This document shows positions 10,510 to 22,688 of a DNA stretch of 64,000 nucleotides, piece by piece. The position numbers and the translations under genes are program-made. The notes below the pieces were generated by a model. That model searched no databases. It saw only the letters and a program-made list of their open reading frames with translations, and was not told the origin of the DNA. The stretch's first letter is position 1. Each line of letters starts with the position of its first letter. Source of the DNA: Paguma larvata (Eukaryota > Chordata > Mammalia > Carnivora > Viverridae). The DNA lies in NCBI GenBank assembly GCA_030068075.1, contig CM057835.1, positions 70,943,895 through 71,007,894 on the forward strand, written 5' to 3'.

Positions 10510-11981
10510 GTGAGTCTCATCTTCTCCCTCCTTCTCTGCTCTCCCTGAAGTTTGGCCAATTTTCTGCTATGTTTTTTTCTTTCTGTGTCCTTTCTCAACT
10601 TGGTCACTCTTTCATCTGGGACCCCAGTACTTGTGAACTTGATCTCCTACCCTCCCTCCACAGACTGCCTGCTTGATTCTTTGGTCATCACAGTCCCTCT
10701 TCTACTACCTGAGGGGCAGGGGATATTCAGAATGACCTAAAAGGTCCTTTATCTGTCTGCCATGGCCATCCTAGGTCCCACTTGTTCTCTGTTCTGTCCA
10801 CTCCTTTAACTCTTCCTCTGGACTCTGAGATGTTCAGCTCCCTGGGGATCTCTCATCTCCCAGATGTGGAAACAATGGACTGAAGGAACACAGGACTTGG
10901 GGACTTGTGTGGGGGAACCAGGACCACAAGACCAGGGAAGGATACTTGCACAGCTCATCTGTCCAAGTGTATACCAATTACACTTTGGTTCTATGCTCGC
11001 CAGGTTCTAGGTGGGAGCTACTGAGACGTTACTGGGGTAACTGTTGGTTCCCATGAGATAGAAGAGAACCCAAGGCAAAGGAAACAAGGATAGAAGGAGG
11101 ATTTCCTAGGACAAAGTGGCCTCAGACTGCTGTGTCCCTCATCCTCCTCCAGGACAGCCAGGACCTCCTCAGACAGGATAGGGCTCAGGACTCTCAGGCC
11201 CCAAAACTTACCCCACCCATAACAATGTTGGAAGAGAGAACCCTGAGCAGATACTGGGGCTAGTGACTCCACAGGGATAGGAAACACAGATGGTCCCTGC
11301 CCTTCTGGGTATACTGCGATGCGATACTAGGACAGCAGACCCCTCAAAATAACTTCACAGGCAAAGTGACCCCTGAGAGCAGCCCCACCTCCAGCCTCAG
11401 AGCAAATTCACCTCTCCCAGAAAGCCTCCACCTGCTAGACTAGATTCCAGTCCAGGAGCAGATGCTCTCTCCCCCTCAGGCAACCTTAGAGGGTCTTTGT
11501 CAGGAGGTGGACAAGGGCTGCAATGAGGGATCAGGAGAATGTGGCCAAGAAACCCCCTCCTAGAACGGGATGAGAGTCTAACACCTGGACAGACAGACAC
11601 CTGAATGATCACCACTTAGAGGTGAACCTGCCAGGACATGCCACAGGACAGACAGATACCACAGGGAAAAATTAGGTGTTAAGCATGATAAAAGTCAGTA
11701 ACATGGGAGCCTGCAGGCAAACAGGAAAGTGATGAGGACAGGTGAACCTTAAGAGGGATTGAAACCACAGCTGGGTTCATATCTTGCAACAGATGGACAC
11801 TCAGTTCTCTCCAACAGAAGGTGAGTAAGCCAACCCATTTCTGACCAGACCGCAGGGAGCAAGGGACTCTGAGGCTCAAGCCTAGGACATGACAGAGCTG
11901 TACCCCACATCAGGACGGGACATAGGAGCTAACTGAATAAACATGTGTACTCTGACTTCTTGCCTCTCCCCAACTCCACAG
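10510..11981 (+). other. J2-C2 intron
   Basis: 1472 bases, donor GTGAGT, acceptor cacag. It lacks both the SINE of cassettes 6-8/10/11 and the internal duplication of cassettes 3/9/12. At 11813-11826 it holds the conserved caacagaag|gtgagt motif, 161 bases before the C exon. No other feature seen. Confidence 0.8.
11821..11826 (+). promoter_or_regulatory. Splice-donor-like motif before C2
   Basis: aag|gtgagt with GT at 11821, 161 nt before the C2 exon start. It holds the same relative position in nine cassettes. Its function is unknown. Confidence 0.5.
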
Positions 11982-12292
11982 GTCAGCCCAAGTCCACACC
12001 TTTGGTAACACTCTTCCCACCCTTGCTCAGCACCAACAAGGCCACCCTGGTGTGCCTCATCAGTGACTTTTACCCCAGTAACTTGATGGTGGCCTGGAAG
12101 GCACACGGCTTCCCCATCACCCAGGGCATGGAGACCACCAAGCCCTCCAAACAGAGCAACAACAAGTATGCAACCAGAAGCTACCTGAGCTTGTCACCTG
12201 ACCAGTGGAAATCTCACAGCAGCGTTACCTGCCAGGTCATACACGAGGGGAACACCATGGAGAAGAATGTGGTCCCTGCAGAGTGCTCTTAG
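11982..12292 (+). CDS. IGLC: Ig lambda constant exon C2, three residues short
   Basis: Single-exon lambda constant domain, 311 nt rather than 320. A 9-nt in-frame loss near the A-B strand turn makes FPPLLSTNK where others read [12 protein letters not shown]. The acceptor is at 11980-11981, the first bases GT complete the Gly codon, and TAG is at 12290-12292. The domain cysteines (LVC, VTC), the core Trp (VAW) and the C-terminal Cys (AECS) are kept. It diverges from other copies at [29 protein letters not shown] and GNTMEK. The frame is open throughout, so this is probably expressible, though the missing loop may impair folding or pairing with the heavy-chain CH1. Confidence 0.85.
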
Positions 12293-12429
12293 GTTCCCAA
12301 GGCTTCCAGGGATGGGGGTCTTCCTCACCCAGACACCCCTTCCCATCCCACTGTATACTCCTGAGAACCAATCCCCAGATCAGCTCAGACTAGGCAGGTC
12401 ACACACCCTCCCTGTTTCTACTCGTGCTC

Positions 12430-12435
12430 AATAAA
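12430..12435 (+). terminator. C2 polyadenylation signal AATAAA
   Basis: AATAAA 138 bases after the C2 stop. Confidence 0.85.
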
Positions 12436-14630
12436 GACCTTAGCACTTATCACTGACATTTCTGTGGTATCACTGTTCTTCGTTACTCTGGATAAGTCTC
12501 AGTAATTAGGGATAGATTGTCAAGTGAGAACCTTTTTACCCATTTTCCCTGTGTGCTTGTCAGCCATGACCTGAAGAACAAATTGTCCCATGGACAACTC
12601 AAAGGTTGCAGTCCTTGTCCCCATGGGAATGGAGATGGGCCAAGTGAGATGGACTGGGTTCCCTGTGGGGATCAGGCAAAAACAAGGAGGGTCCCAGGGA
12701 AAATGAAATTGTTCAGATTTGTGTGTGGTCACTGAGGTTTAGAATCATTCTGGTGCTGACTGGGACCTCAGTCATGAAAGTCTGGACACCTGACACATTA
12801 GTCATGGCTGGGCTATGGATGGAGCAGATGATCTCAAACTTCATAATGTGTGTGGGAGTCACGGGAGAACAGGGAGAATAGGAAAGGGCACCATACCAGC
12901 CTCAGAAAAGGCTGCCAGTGATTGTCCAAAAGACAGAGTCATTTCATATTCAGGAGTAGAATTAGGACAGGTCAAACCAGCCAGAGGCCCATGGCATGGC
13001 CAAGCTTCCCAGGGATTGTACGACCCCAGATACCAGGCCCCCAGGACTCCTCCAGCCTCCAATACTATGGTCTTGTACAAAGTGCACCTGCAACTTTGTG
13101 TCATGGGCACATTTACTGCAGTGCCTGAGGCACTCATGTCATCCTCTCAGAGGTGCAGGCCACACTCACTCTGCCAGTCCTCCAGTCCTAGGTTTGGCAG
13201 ATACCCTGTCTGAGCCTCCAGCTCATCAGGGTCAGGGATCTGCCTTCACCAGACCTGCTAGGGGGCAGGAGTGCCCAGGGACAGAGCCTCCAAGGGCAGT
13301 GAGCTCTGGGGCCATAGTGGGTCAGAGAACAGGGGCCGCCAAGGAGATTTTAAGCAGCCAACAGGCCCCAAGTCTACCGAGGAAATGATAGAAACTTTGG
13401 GGTCAACATTTGCAAGAACGCATTCCACAGATGGAAAAACTAAAACCCCAAGGAACACTCAGGCCTCCCTCATCTTAATGGTCATGCTGGGGAAAATGAC
13501 ATAATCCCCCTGTCCTCCCTACCTGGCGCCACTGCCACCCTTAGACACTCTTCTATTTGTTGTTTTAAGTGTTCATTGTGAACTACACAAACTAAAGAGA
13601 CAAAAGCCAAAGGAGAAACTCCATCTCCTATCAACCAGGTGCCAGAGTCCCAGGTGACCTAGTCAGAGCAAACTCCTCCCTTATGCAGCATTTTGAAGCA
13701 AATTTAAGATTATACCATTTATACTGTATATAATCCATTTGTGGACTGGAAGGACAGGACCTAAGCTACCACTTCAATGTCACTGTCAAATCCAAGCAGA
13801 AACCTTCAGAACTTCTTAATAGCAAAACCAATAGTTCATTTCTCATCAAAAGTCTCATAGGTGTCCTAAGCGAATTCATGCAGTTATATTTCTGATGCTG
13901 CTGGTGGTGGTCTTTTTTCCTTCCTTTTATGAGTATTGAATAACATTTGACACTGTGATTGGTGGCTGTGTCTTCAGGTCTGTTGGGTCTGTAAGAATCT
14001 ATCCAATCACCCTTCTTTTCCTTCCAAGGAAGTGGCTATGGGTCAGGACTGCTGTTCCTGGGACTCTCCCACAGTGGGGATGCAGCCACAACCTCCCAGA
14101 GCTGTACCTGAACCATTCTTTCTGCTTTCTCCTTCTGCATAGGGCATCTAGTATCAGTTACCCGAGGAGGTCCAACTTGGACTTGGCAAAATCACTTCCA
14201 AAGATTGTTGGCTACTCTGCATCAAGGTAGTAGTGATCCAGATCAAACGGATCTTTTTAAGTAGGTGCTAGCTGCCTTGATGTTCAATGACACTGTCCAT
14301 CAGATGGGGTGAATGCATCATAGCAATATTTCATTTCTGTCTTCCTTCTTCTTTGAGGGCTACAATGTGCCCATGAGAAGAGTGCCTTCATCTGCTCTTT
14401 ATTCTCCCCATAGCAACCTTCGTATCTAATGACAGAGAAATATAAACTATTTCTCTTCTTCTCCATTTTACAGAATGATGATATGCTCACTCCATCTCCT
14501 CTGCTGAATCATTATTGTTTCCTGACCTGTTGCACTCTGGACTTGACCCAATGGGCTTGGGGGATAGCACCAGGGGAGGTCGCTAGGCATGATGGCAATG
14601 TGGCTGTACATTGCACCCCCAGGAAGGATT
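12436..14630. other. C2 3' flank
   Basis: Non-coding. About 12440-13860 matches the C5 3' flank (29403-30815), including the old repeat at about 13550-13860. The part at 13900-14560 resembles the 3' portion of the C1/C3-type spacers. No J is present here. Confidence 0.7.
13550..13860. repeat. Old interspersed repeat, copy 2 of 7
   Basis: Diverged copy of the repeat at 8560-8870. Its closest partner is the copy after C5 at about 30525-30815. Confidence 0.45.
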
Positions 14631-15000
14631 TCCCACACACCAGGATCATCCCAGCCCTTCTCCCAGGACCAAATCAACCCTAAATAAAATGTCCCTTCTT
14701 CAAACAGAATTCATGCTATCTGGTAATTGGGCTTTAACATTTTGGTCCAGAACTTAACCATCCTTGTGGGGAGAACATGATTCTTTTTGCCTCTTAAGAA
14801 AGTCACCCGCAGTAGACGTCGTCATGTTTCTTCAGGGGTTGTTTTGCGCTCCATTAGAATTGCCAAAGAATACTCCTGAAGAGGAGATCAAAACAACAGA
14901 AATAAAAGAGACCATCCTCCATGATGTCTCTATGCTTCTTTCTTGTGTGATCCATGTCAAATCCCAGTCATAGCTGCCCTCACTGATCTCAGCTCCCATA
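14631..15000 (+). pseudogene. Relic 3' flank of a lost C exon
   Basis: There is no C exon here, yet this stretch aligns with DNA that lies just after the C6/C7/C9/C10/C12 stop codons. It has 'ccagcccttctccc', then AAATAAAATGTCC (about 14682-14694), then the 'ggtaattgggctttaacattt' counterpart. It continues into the shared J-upstream flank. The simplest reading is a deleted C gene whose poly(A) region remains. Homology is by eye. Confidence 0.6.
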
Positions 15001-16667
15001 TTTTCTTGGATAATCCCTGAGTTTCTCCCTTGACCTGGCACCTCACCATCTACAACAAGCCTTCCTCTGTACATACCCACTCTCCTCTTCCTGTAGGGCC
15101 CCACTAGGTGCCAGGTTTTCCCTGAGTTCCTACCCCATGTGGACATTCCCCATCATCACAGCCTAGAGCCTCCTCCCTCTCTCATGAGAACACCTACTCC
15201 CACCTACCCAGGAACAATGCCCTGTCCCCCTCCCACAGACTCCCTGTCACATTCACTACAGGAGCCCCTGCCTGGCACTGTTCATTGATGCTCACACCTC
15301 CACTGCTGGCACCTCCCCCCACCCGTGTCTCTTGGTTCACACTTGCATCCAAAGTCTCTGGGAGACAGACTCCAACTATGCCCTCTGGGACCCCTCTGAG
15401 GCCAGGCCAACCCATGAATCCACCACTTGTTTTTGGGTGACCTGCCCCAGGGCATCTGTTATAAATCAAGCCTCAGATTCTAGGAATGGGCTGCTGAAAG
15501 GATTCTCAACTGACTCATCTACTTAGGAGCTCAGTGTAGAATCTGATCATAACACACACAAGCACACACACAGGAAAGGTCAGGAGGAGCTGGTATAGAA
15601 GATATTGCATAGGGAACCAGGAAGTGACATAAACAAAGACAACTCCATCTCTGTCATCCATACCAGAGCCAACCAGTAGCAATAGAAGGCCCTGGGGATT
15701 ATAATCAAGAAAGGAGTGAGACAAGCAACCTTATGAGCTCCTGGGAGGGTGTTTACACACTAATTGAGACATTCAGAGCTCTGACTCAGTATACCAATTT
15801 GTCACAGAAAGAAGGGTGCCAGAAATGTGTGTCCCCTGGGTGAGCTCCACAGGTGAAGTCCCAGGCCAGGTTGCAGGTGAAGACCCTGGGTGTCAAGGAC
15901 TCTCCTCACAATGTGATGTTCCAGTGCAGAGGTACAGTATGTGTCTTGCTTTGGGGCAACATTGTGCTAGTGATGCTCCTGTATGTGGGACATGTGTGAT
16001 GTGTGATTCTCACTGAGTTCAAGAGTCAAATCTCAAGGCGAAATTGTACGATATAGTAACAGCCTCCCCAATCACAAGGGTCCAACCAGGGTCTATTCAG
16101 TTTACATTTAACCACACACCCCTACAGCGTGAGAGCTACCCACACGGGGCTCAGGACAGGAACTAAGCAGTGACCATCCATCTACCATCTGGAAGAACCA
16201 GACAAAGCCAGGGGTCAGGAACTCTGGGTCTAGAGAGGGATATAAGTGCTAGGGGGAAACACGATTCCTCTTCCAATACACCCTATTCCTGACCCCAACC
16301 CTCCAATATTTCCTGTGCTGAGGATGCGGTGGCATATCCAGGAACTTCCCCCGCAAGCCCCAAGTCTGCAAAGGGCTCCTAGCTCCATCACCTCTGTGCT
16401 AACACAGCCCTGCTCACCCCTTCCTCAACAACATCCAGATAAATACTGAAGAGAGCACCCAGTGCCTTCCTAAGGATGACATTAGTTGGGAATTGAGATG
16501 CCATATCTAAAGGGGATCTCTCCAACCCCTCTCCATGACTGAGGATGAATGGAATCTGAACCCTCCATGGAACTGAAATTCCAGGTCCCTAGGGAAACAC
16601 ATGCTTCACCCACCCATCTGCCTGACCAGCACCCATGACAAGTGGGCTGGGCTTTGGGTTTCCCATG
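15001..16667. other. J3 upstream flank
   Basis: Non-coding. It matches the DNA before J6, J7, J9, J10, J11 and J12 (for example 'actgactcatctacttaggagctc' at 15509-15532). It contains a short (CA)-rich tract at 15553-15573. No gene seen. Confidence 0.7.
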
Positions 16668-16679
16668 CAGCTGCAGGTG
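16668..16679 (+). promoter_or_regulatory. Paired E-box upstream of J3
   Basis: CAGCTGCAGGTG, two abutting E-boxes, ending 32 bases before the J3 nonamer. The same 12-mer, or a one-base variant, sits at the same distance before J6, J7, J9, J10 and J12. E2A-type bHLH proteins bind such sites and promote light-chain J accessibility in other mammals; that role here is inferred. Confidence 0.5.
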
Positions 16680-16711
16680 GGCCTGGGTCAGGGGTGGAAG
16701 GGGAGACAGAG

Positions 16712-16739
16712 GGTTTGTGTTCGAGGCTGTGTCACAGTG
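16712..16739 (+). other. J3 recombination signal (12-RSS)
   Basis: Nonamer ggtttgtgt (one change from consensus), 12-base spacer, heptamer cacagtg. Confidence 0.88.
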
Positions 16740-16777
16740 TGCTATTTTCGGCGGAGGGACCCATCTGACCGTCCTCG
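16740..16777 (+). CDS. IGLJ: Ig lambda joining segment J3
   Basis: 38 nt, AIFGGGTHLTVL plus G, donor GTGAGT at 16778. It has an intact FGGG and a usable RSS. It pairs with the intact C3, 1984 bases downstream. Likely functional. Confidence 0.92.
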
Positions 16778-18761
16778 GTGAGTCTTCCCCCTTTCCCTCC
16801 TCTTTTGGATCCATGTACAATTTCGGGTGACTTTTCTCTGCTTTCTACTGTGACTTGGGCTCAGACTGAAGGTCTGTGGGATCTGTAAGTTTTGCCCTTT
16901 TGTCTGCTCCTCTTCTCCTCCACCCATCCCATCCCATCTTGTCAGTGTGTGATCTGGGCTACAGGGGACTGTCCCCATGAACCCTTTCTGATCTAGAACT
17001 TAACTCGGGCCTCACTGTGCCTCCAGCTCTCTTCTCACGGGAACCTTCTCCTCTGGACTCGGAGATGGATGCTTCCCACTCAGGGTTACAGGGCTCTGAG
17101 AGCCCGAGGAGAAGCGAGGGGTGAAGGGCAGGTGATTGGGTGTTCAGGCTGCCAAAGGGACTGTGAGGTGTGTGAAAGATTCTGGGGACTAGGCACTGGG
17201 TTCCATCCTCGGGGGGTCCCAGGAAGAGAACTGCCTAAATCACGGTGTAGAGAGTCTTGGTCTGGAGTCTTTGAGACATGGAAGAGGACGTGGGAAAAAG
17301 GGGGGCAAAGGAAGAAAGGAGGACATCAGAGTAGAAGGGGACGCTGGGTGCTGGGACTTTCCATCTCCACAGGGACAGTCAGGACACCAGCAACAGGACA
17401 GGTAGCAGGACACTCATGCAGCAAAGGTAAATGCCTTCACCACCAGGGGAAAGCCTCCTGAGCAGATAGATACATGGGGCCAGGGTATCCAGAAAGGGAC
17501 AGGTGGAAGGGACAGGTCTTGCCAGGCACTTAGAAATCTGATGACAGACCACCAGTAAACTACACAGAACAGGGAGACCCTTCAGAATAGGCATAGACCA
17601 TCCTTAAAACTGGTTTCCAAGAGTCCAAGGAGAATTCAAGGGTGAAGGCAAGGAAGTGGGGCACTTGGGCTGCAAACAGGTCCATGGGATGTGGGAAAGA
17701 TTCTGGGGATAGCTCAGGAATAGCATTCTGTCTTCGGCTCGTCCCGCTGGAGGGCTCCCTGGAGCACAGTGAGCAGACCATTGGTCTGGGGACTTGGAGA
17801 CATGAATGTGGAAATGGGACAAGAGGATCAAGGAGGAGGCAGGTATTCGGAAGACAATGGCCCCAGGGTACTGGGACCTTTCACCTCTAGAGGAACAGTA
17901 AGGACACCAAGATCAGGACAGGCCTCAGAAGAGTGTCCTGTCATTACACCCAGGCAGCAGGAGTACATCCCTTCACAGGCCACCACATCAGGAGGGCTCT
18001 GTGAGCAGATACATGGGGTCAGAGACCCCCAATAGGATGAGGTGACATGGACAGTGACTGCCAGGCTTCCAGAAATGCTAAACGTTTAGCCAGATAGACA
18101 GAACCTCCAGAAAACTTCACAGAAGAGGAAGACACTTCAGAATAGACATGGCCTAACCTCAAAACTGAAAATTCACCTCACCTGAAAACTCTCCATCTAC
18201 AGGACTCCCTGGAATCCAGCTCCAGGAACTCCCACTTCTAACTCACTCAGAATCCCCTGGGGGCGGGGAAGGAGTCCCTATTGGGAGGTGGGCAAGGCTG
18301 CAATGATGGTGTGAGGCGCTCTGGAGATAGGAAATCTACTTTTCAAAGGGTAACACATCCCTGCAACCAGGACAGACCAGCTATAGGGTAACCGGGTAAG
18401 CAACCTGGGGATATACTGGCAGTTACACAAACTTCCAGGACAGACAGATTCCAAATGGAACACAGGTCTCAGGGCCAGTGCCAGCCAGTCCTGTGGGAGA
18501 ACTGTGTAGATTAGGAGGACAAATGACCTGGAGAGAGCCTGAGGACATGGAGGGACCCAGACACTACAGAATCAGGCAGTTAGATTCATTCCAACAGAAG
18601 GTGAGTGACCCTACCCGTGGCTGACCTGACCTAAGGGAGCTGGGGCCACTTGAGGCCCATGACATGGGCATGACAGAGTTGTTCCCCACTTCAGGACTGA
18701 GGCAGGAGCTTCAGTCATGGACACCGAATCTCTGACTTACCACCTCTCCCCTACCCCACAG
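16778..18761 (+). other. J3-C3 intron with internal duplication
   Basis: 1984 bases. It holds two diverged tandem copies of a ~0.5-kb segment, about 17075-17480 and 17620-18010, each with '…ttctggggat…', '…ggttccatcctcgg/ttctgtcttcggctcg…' and '…aggacacca…' landmarks. The same duplication is in the J9-C9 and J12-C12 introns. There is no SINE. The splice-donor-like motif is at 18598-18606, GT at 18601. Confidence 0.75.
18601..18606 (+). promoter_or_regulatory. Splice-donor-like motif before C3
   Basis: ccaacagaag|gtgagt, with GT at 18601, 161 nt before the C3 exon. Confidence 0.5.
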
Positions 18762-19081
18762 GTCAGCCTAAGTCGACCCCCTCGGTCACACTCTTCCCAC
18801 CCTCTGTTGAGGAACTCGGCAACAACAAGGCCACCCTGGTGTGCCTCATCAGTGACTTCTACCCCAGCGGCTTGACGGTGGCCTGGAAGGCAGATGGTAC
18901 CGCAGTCACCCAGGGCGTGGAGACCACCAAGCCCTCCAAACAGAGCAACAACAAGTACGCGGCCAGCAGCTACCTGAGCCTGTCACCTGCCCAGTGGAAA
19001 TCTCGCGGCAGCTACACCTGCCAAGTCACACACGAGGGGAACACTGTGGAGAAGAGAGTGGTCCCTGCAGAGTGCTCTTAG
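18762..19081 (+). CDS. IGLC: Ig lambda constant exon C3
   Basis: Complete 320-nt exon encoding a 106-residue lambda constant domain when joined to J. Acceptor AG at 18760-18761, TAG at 19079-19081. Cys28 and Cys87 form the domain disulphide, Trp42 fills the core, and Cys105 (AECS) bonds the heavy chain. Variants against other copies: SVEELGNNK in the first loop, GTAVTQG, SRGSYTC and [10 protein letters not shown]. No stop, no shift, good splice site and poly(A) signal. With J3 this is a functional-looking cassette. Confidence 0.95.
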
Positions 19082-19217
19082 TTCCCCAAGACTGTAGAGA
19101 TGGGGGCCTTCTTCATCCAGACACCAATTCCCCAGCTTTCCATGCACCCATGAGACCAACATCTGGATCAGCTTGGACCAGTCAGGTCATACACCCTCCC
19201 TGATTCTAATTGTGCTC

Positions 19218-19223
19218 AATAAA
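19218..19223 (+). terminator. C3 polyadenylation signal AATAAA
   Basis: AATAAA 137 bases after the C3 stop, in the same flank type as C1. Confidence 0.85.
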
Positions 19224-22200
19224 AAACTTATCATTTATCATTTGACATTTGTGATGTGAAATTTCTATGTGGTTATGTCTGGGTTAAGGGACAGTAATAA
19301 CATAAATTCTATCTAACCAGCGTCCACTCAACTAACCCTAAAAGGACTCCATTGACTCTGTATCCCCCTGGGAGCAACCCAGAACAGTAAATAGTCCTGT
19401 GCTACCAGTCCTCTAGAATGTAGTATTTTCCACATGGAAAGAGAGAAAACCTGAGTGAGAGGAACCAGGGGGGGCCTGTAGGGTGTCGGGGAGGAATGAG
19501 GAGGGTCCCATGAGTCAACGGTGGGAAGAAACAACAATAAGGTGGAAGGATATCCTTGAGTAAAACAATGGTCTTTAGGAACAGAAGGGAACTTCCCAGT
19601 TCCATACATGTGACCCAGAGGGTAGAGTGATTACGAAACGAGGGGTCCATGGTTGGCCCGTTAGCTGGAAACCATGGAAAGCTTTCAACGAAGCTTTCAA
19701 CGAAGAAGTACATTTCTCAAACTCACAATTCATAATAGGTGACTAAAGATGTAAAGAAGTCCTACAAACAGTTTGACATCTTGTAACCTAACCCTTCCCA
19801 CCCTAGTTCACTCTCCCTACCAATTCAGGAAGCCCTGGAATTCTCTTCAAGATAGCAGTGTTCATCTGCACTAATGCTGGGAACTTGAGGTCAGGTTGAG
19901 ACACAAGGATAATCTGTCTATATTCTGATGGGACTGGGTCAAGGTCAGGCCCAAAATGACACTAGCTGGGCCAGGGATCTCAATCATGAAAAGTCTCATC
20001 GTCTGAACTGAGACCAAGGAGAGAGTTACTTTATGGTTAGGTTATAGATGAAGTCAATGATATTGGGCTGCATGTGGTGGAGACATGGAGAACTGAGTAA
20101 ATGGCAACAGATACTATCATGGGCATATAGTGGGCATCCAATGATTGTCCTGAAGAGAGGGAGCCTATTCAAATTCAGATGGCACAGACCAGCTCAGGCA
20201 GACTGAGTGTGCTGTGAGGGCTGCAGCAAAGTTAGGGTCCCCTTCCCCAGGTACTCAGAGCCCACAAAACCTCCTGTGCTTGAGCATCCTTCACTCACTG
20301 TGACTCAATCCTGACTGTACCAGTGGCCTGGTATCAAGGACACACTCAATCCCAGGTCACTGAAGCAGACAAGGTCAGTCTCACAGAGGTGTAGGCACAA
20401 TCAGCCCCCTGTCTATGTCTACAGCTCATCAGAGACAAGCAGCTGCCTTCACCAGACCTGCAAGGGAGCCAGGTCAGCCCAGGGACAGAGCCTACAAACC
20501 ACAGGAGTTCTGAGATCACCAAGGGGCAAAACACAGAGATTAAACTTTTATCCCAGCCTCTCCTGCCCTAGAGAAACCTAAGAGGAAGAAGGAAGTTCAG
20601 TGGGTCCTAGCATCCCACTGCACCTGCTGGCCATATGTCATGCATCTGAATGCTGAGGCCAAATGAGGGAGAAGGCCACTCAGGTCTACCTCATGTCCAT
20701 GACCCTGCTGTAAGATCCCAAAATCACCCCACTTCTGGTACTGCCCCACACTAACATCTTTTCTTGTAAGTTGCTTGTAACTGTGCATTAAGGAAAAATG
20801 AAAACACCAAAATAGGGAGACAGAGAAATAAGAATACCTCCATGTTCCCATCAACCAGGTCCCAGTCTATCAATTCCCTGATGATACTGATGCAACAACA
20901 AAATAATTGCTCTCTTATGCAATATTTGGAAACAAATTGCAGATATCATATCTTTTTATCAAAACGATTTCATCGGCGTACCAGAAGATCAAGGCCTAAA
21001 CATAAATTATAGTGTGATGGAACCGATGTAGAAACTGTGAGTAAATCCTTAACAACCAAAATATTTATCATCAAAAAACTCAACCTTGTCACAAGTGAAT
21101 TCATGGAATTATATTCTTGATGCTGTTGTTATTTGGGGGTATTTCCTTTTCTCTTTCTGAGTATTGACTAACATTTGACACTGTGGCTGGGGGATGTGTC
21201 TTTAGGTGTTTTGGGTGTGTAAGAATCTCCCAAATCACTCTACTTTTCCGTTCAAGGAAGGGACTTCAAGGGTTGAACGGCTGGTCCTGGGACACTACCA
21301 AGGCGGGGATCCAGCCATGACCCCTTAGAGTTGTACCTGAACCACTCTCTCTGCTTCCTCTTCCTGCAAAGGGCTTCTGGCATCAGATCCTTCAGGAGGT
21401 CCAGTTTGCATGTTGTCAGAATCACCTCCCAGGACAGTTGGCTACCTTGTATCAACAGACAAACATCAAATGGATCTTTTTAGGTAGCATTAGCTTCTTT
21501 GATGTTCAATGATTCCGTCCATCAGATGGGAAGGGTACATCATAGCAATACTTCATTTCTGCCTTCCTTCTCTCTGAGGGCTGCAACATACCCATGTGAT
21601 GAGTACCTTCTATGTGTAGGGAAAAGAAGAGATTGCACCATTCCCTGTTCCTCCCCACTTTACAGGATGATGACCTGTTCCCTCTACCCTCCCCTGCTGA
21701 CTCATTTCTATTTGGTGACCCAGTACATGCTGGGCTGACCAGATTGACTTGGCAGAATGCATGCGGTTGTCTACTATATACATGGTAAAGTGGCTGCATC
21801 TATGGACATGAGTCCAGTGCGAGCCTCTTCAGGTGCCTCCTGGGTGACTCATATGACCCCATGTGATCTCTATAGCTCCTTCTGTTGATGGACAACATAT
21901 TCTATTTCCTCTTCTGCCTACCTGCCCCAGACCTGAAATTGGTCACTGATGCCAGTTTCATTTCATGGCAGATGGAAATTAAGGCTCCTTGAAAGAAGCA
22001 GAGCAGCAGTCACACAGCAGACCATCCCCAACATGGGACTAGATAAGGGTTTGGCTGGGGCTGTTTTCAAAGTCACCTGGATCCAGGCTGGCATGTCCCA
22101 CAAGACCAGGACTGACTTCAGTTGAAACAGTCCTAAACTAGGACTTCCCCTGAAAAAATAAGGCTGAGGACTCTGAAGTGATGGTTGAGGGCATAGGAAG

Positions 22201-22576
22201 TTTCCAGTGGCTCATGCACACAGACCAACTAGCTGTTCCCTACAGAGTAAAGTTTGGGAGGGAGGGTCCACCCTCTCCCCTCACCTCATGGTCTCGCCAA
22301 GGAATTAAGATTGTTTGAACATACAGAGAAGGGATTTCCTCTTCAATTACATTGATCCTTACTCACAGTGACACGGTGGCTCTCCACAAACTCATTCCAA
22401 TTGACAGGAGATAGAGGTAGAAACAGCAGATCAAGTTCCTTTGGAAGACCTGATTCTAAGCAACCCCTGGATGCACATGTGGGGACATTGACCCTGTTAT
22501 CTGCTAGGGGTGGAAGGCATGTGTCCCCTCACTGAGCAGACATGAGCATGGAGCAGTGACCCCACTTCCTCCCTCA
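19224..22576. other. C3 to J4 intergenic spacer
   Basis: Second copy of the C1-to-J2 spacer block (7003-10395), collinear throughout, with the old repeat at about 20745-21060. No gene seen. Confidence 0.75.
20745..21060. repeat. Old interspersed repeat, copy 3 of 7
   Basis: Close match to 8560-8870, carried by the spacer duplication. Confidence 0.5.
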
Positions 22577-22588
22577 CAGCTGCAGGTG
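22577..22588 (+). promoter_or_regulatory. Paired E-box upstream of J4
   Basis: CAGCTGCAGGTG, exact, 35 bases before the J4 nonamer. Confidence 0.5.
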
Positions 22589-22623
22589 GGTGTCTAGGGG
22601 GTGGACAGGGACTCCCAAGCAGT

Positions 22624-22651
22624 GATTTTTGTATTAGCCTATATCACAGTG
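22624..22651 (+). other. J4 recombination signal (12-RSS)
   Basis: Nonamer gatttttgt (second base G to A), 12-base spacer, heptamer cacagtg. Confidence 0.85.
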
Positions 22652-22688
22652 TTTTATTTTGGTGGAGGGACCTGGCTGACCATTATAG
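22652..22688 (+). CDS. IGLJ: Ig lambda joining segment J4
   Basis: 37 nt, one base shorter than usual at the 5' (joining) edge. It reads FYFGGGTWLTII plus G, donor GTGAGT at 22689. The missing base lies at the V-J joint, so it does not affect the downstream frame. Trp in place of the usual Gln/Lys/His after FGGGT is unusual. The J may be rearrangeable, but its own C4 is a pseudogene. Confidence 0.85.
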
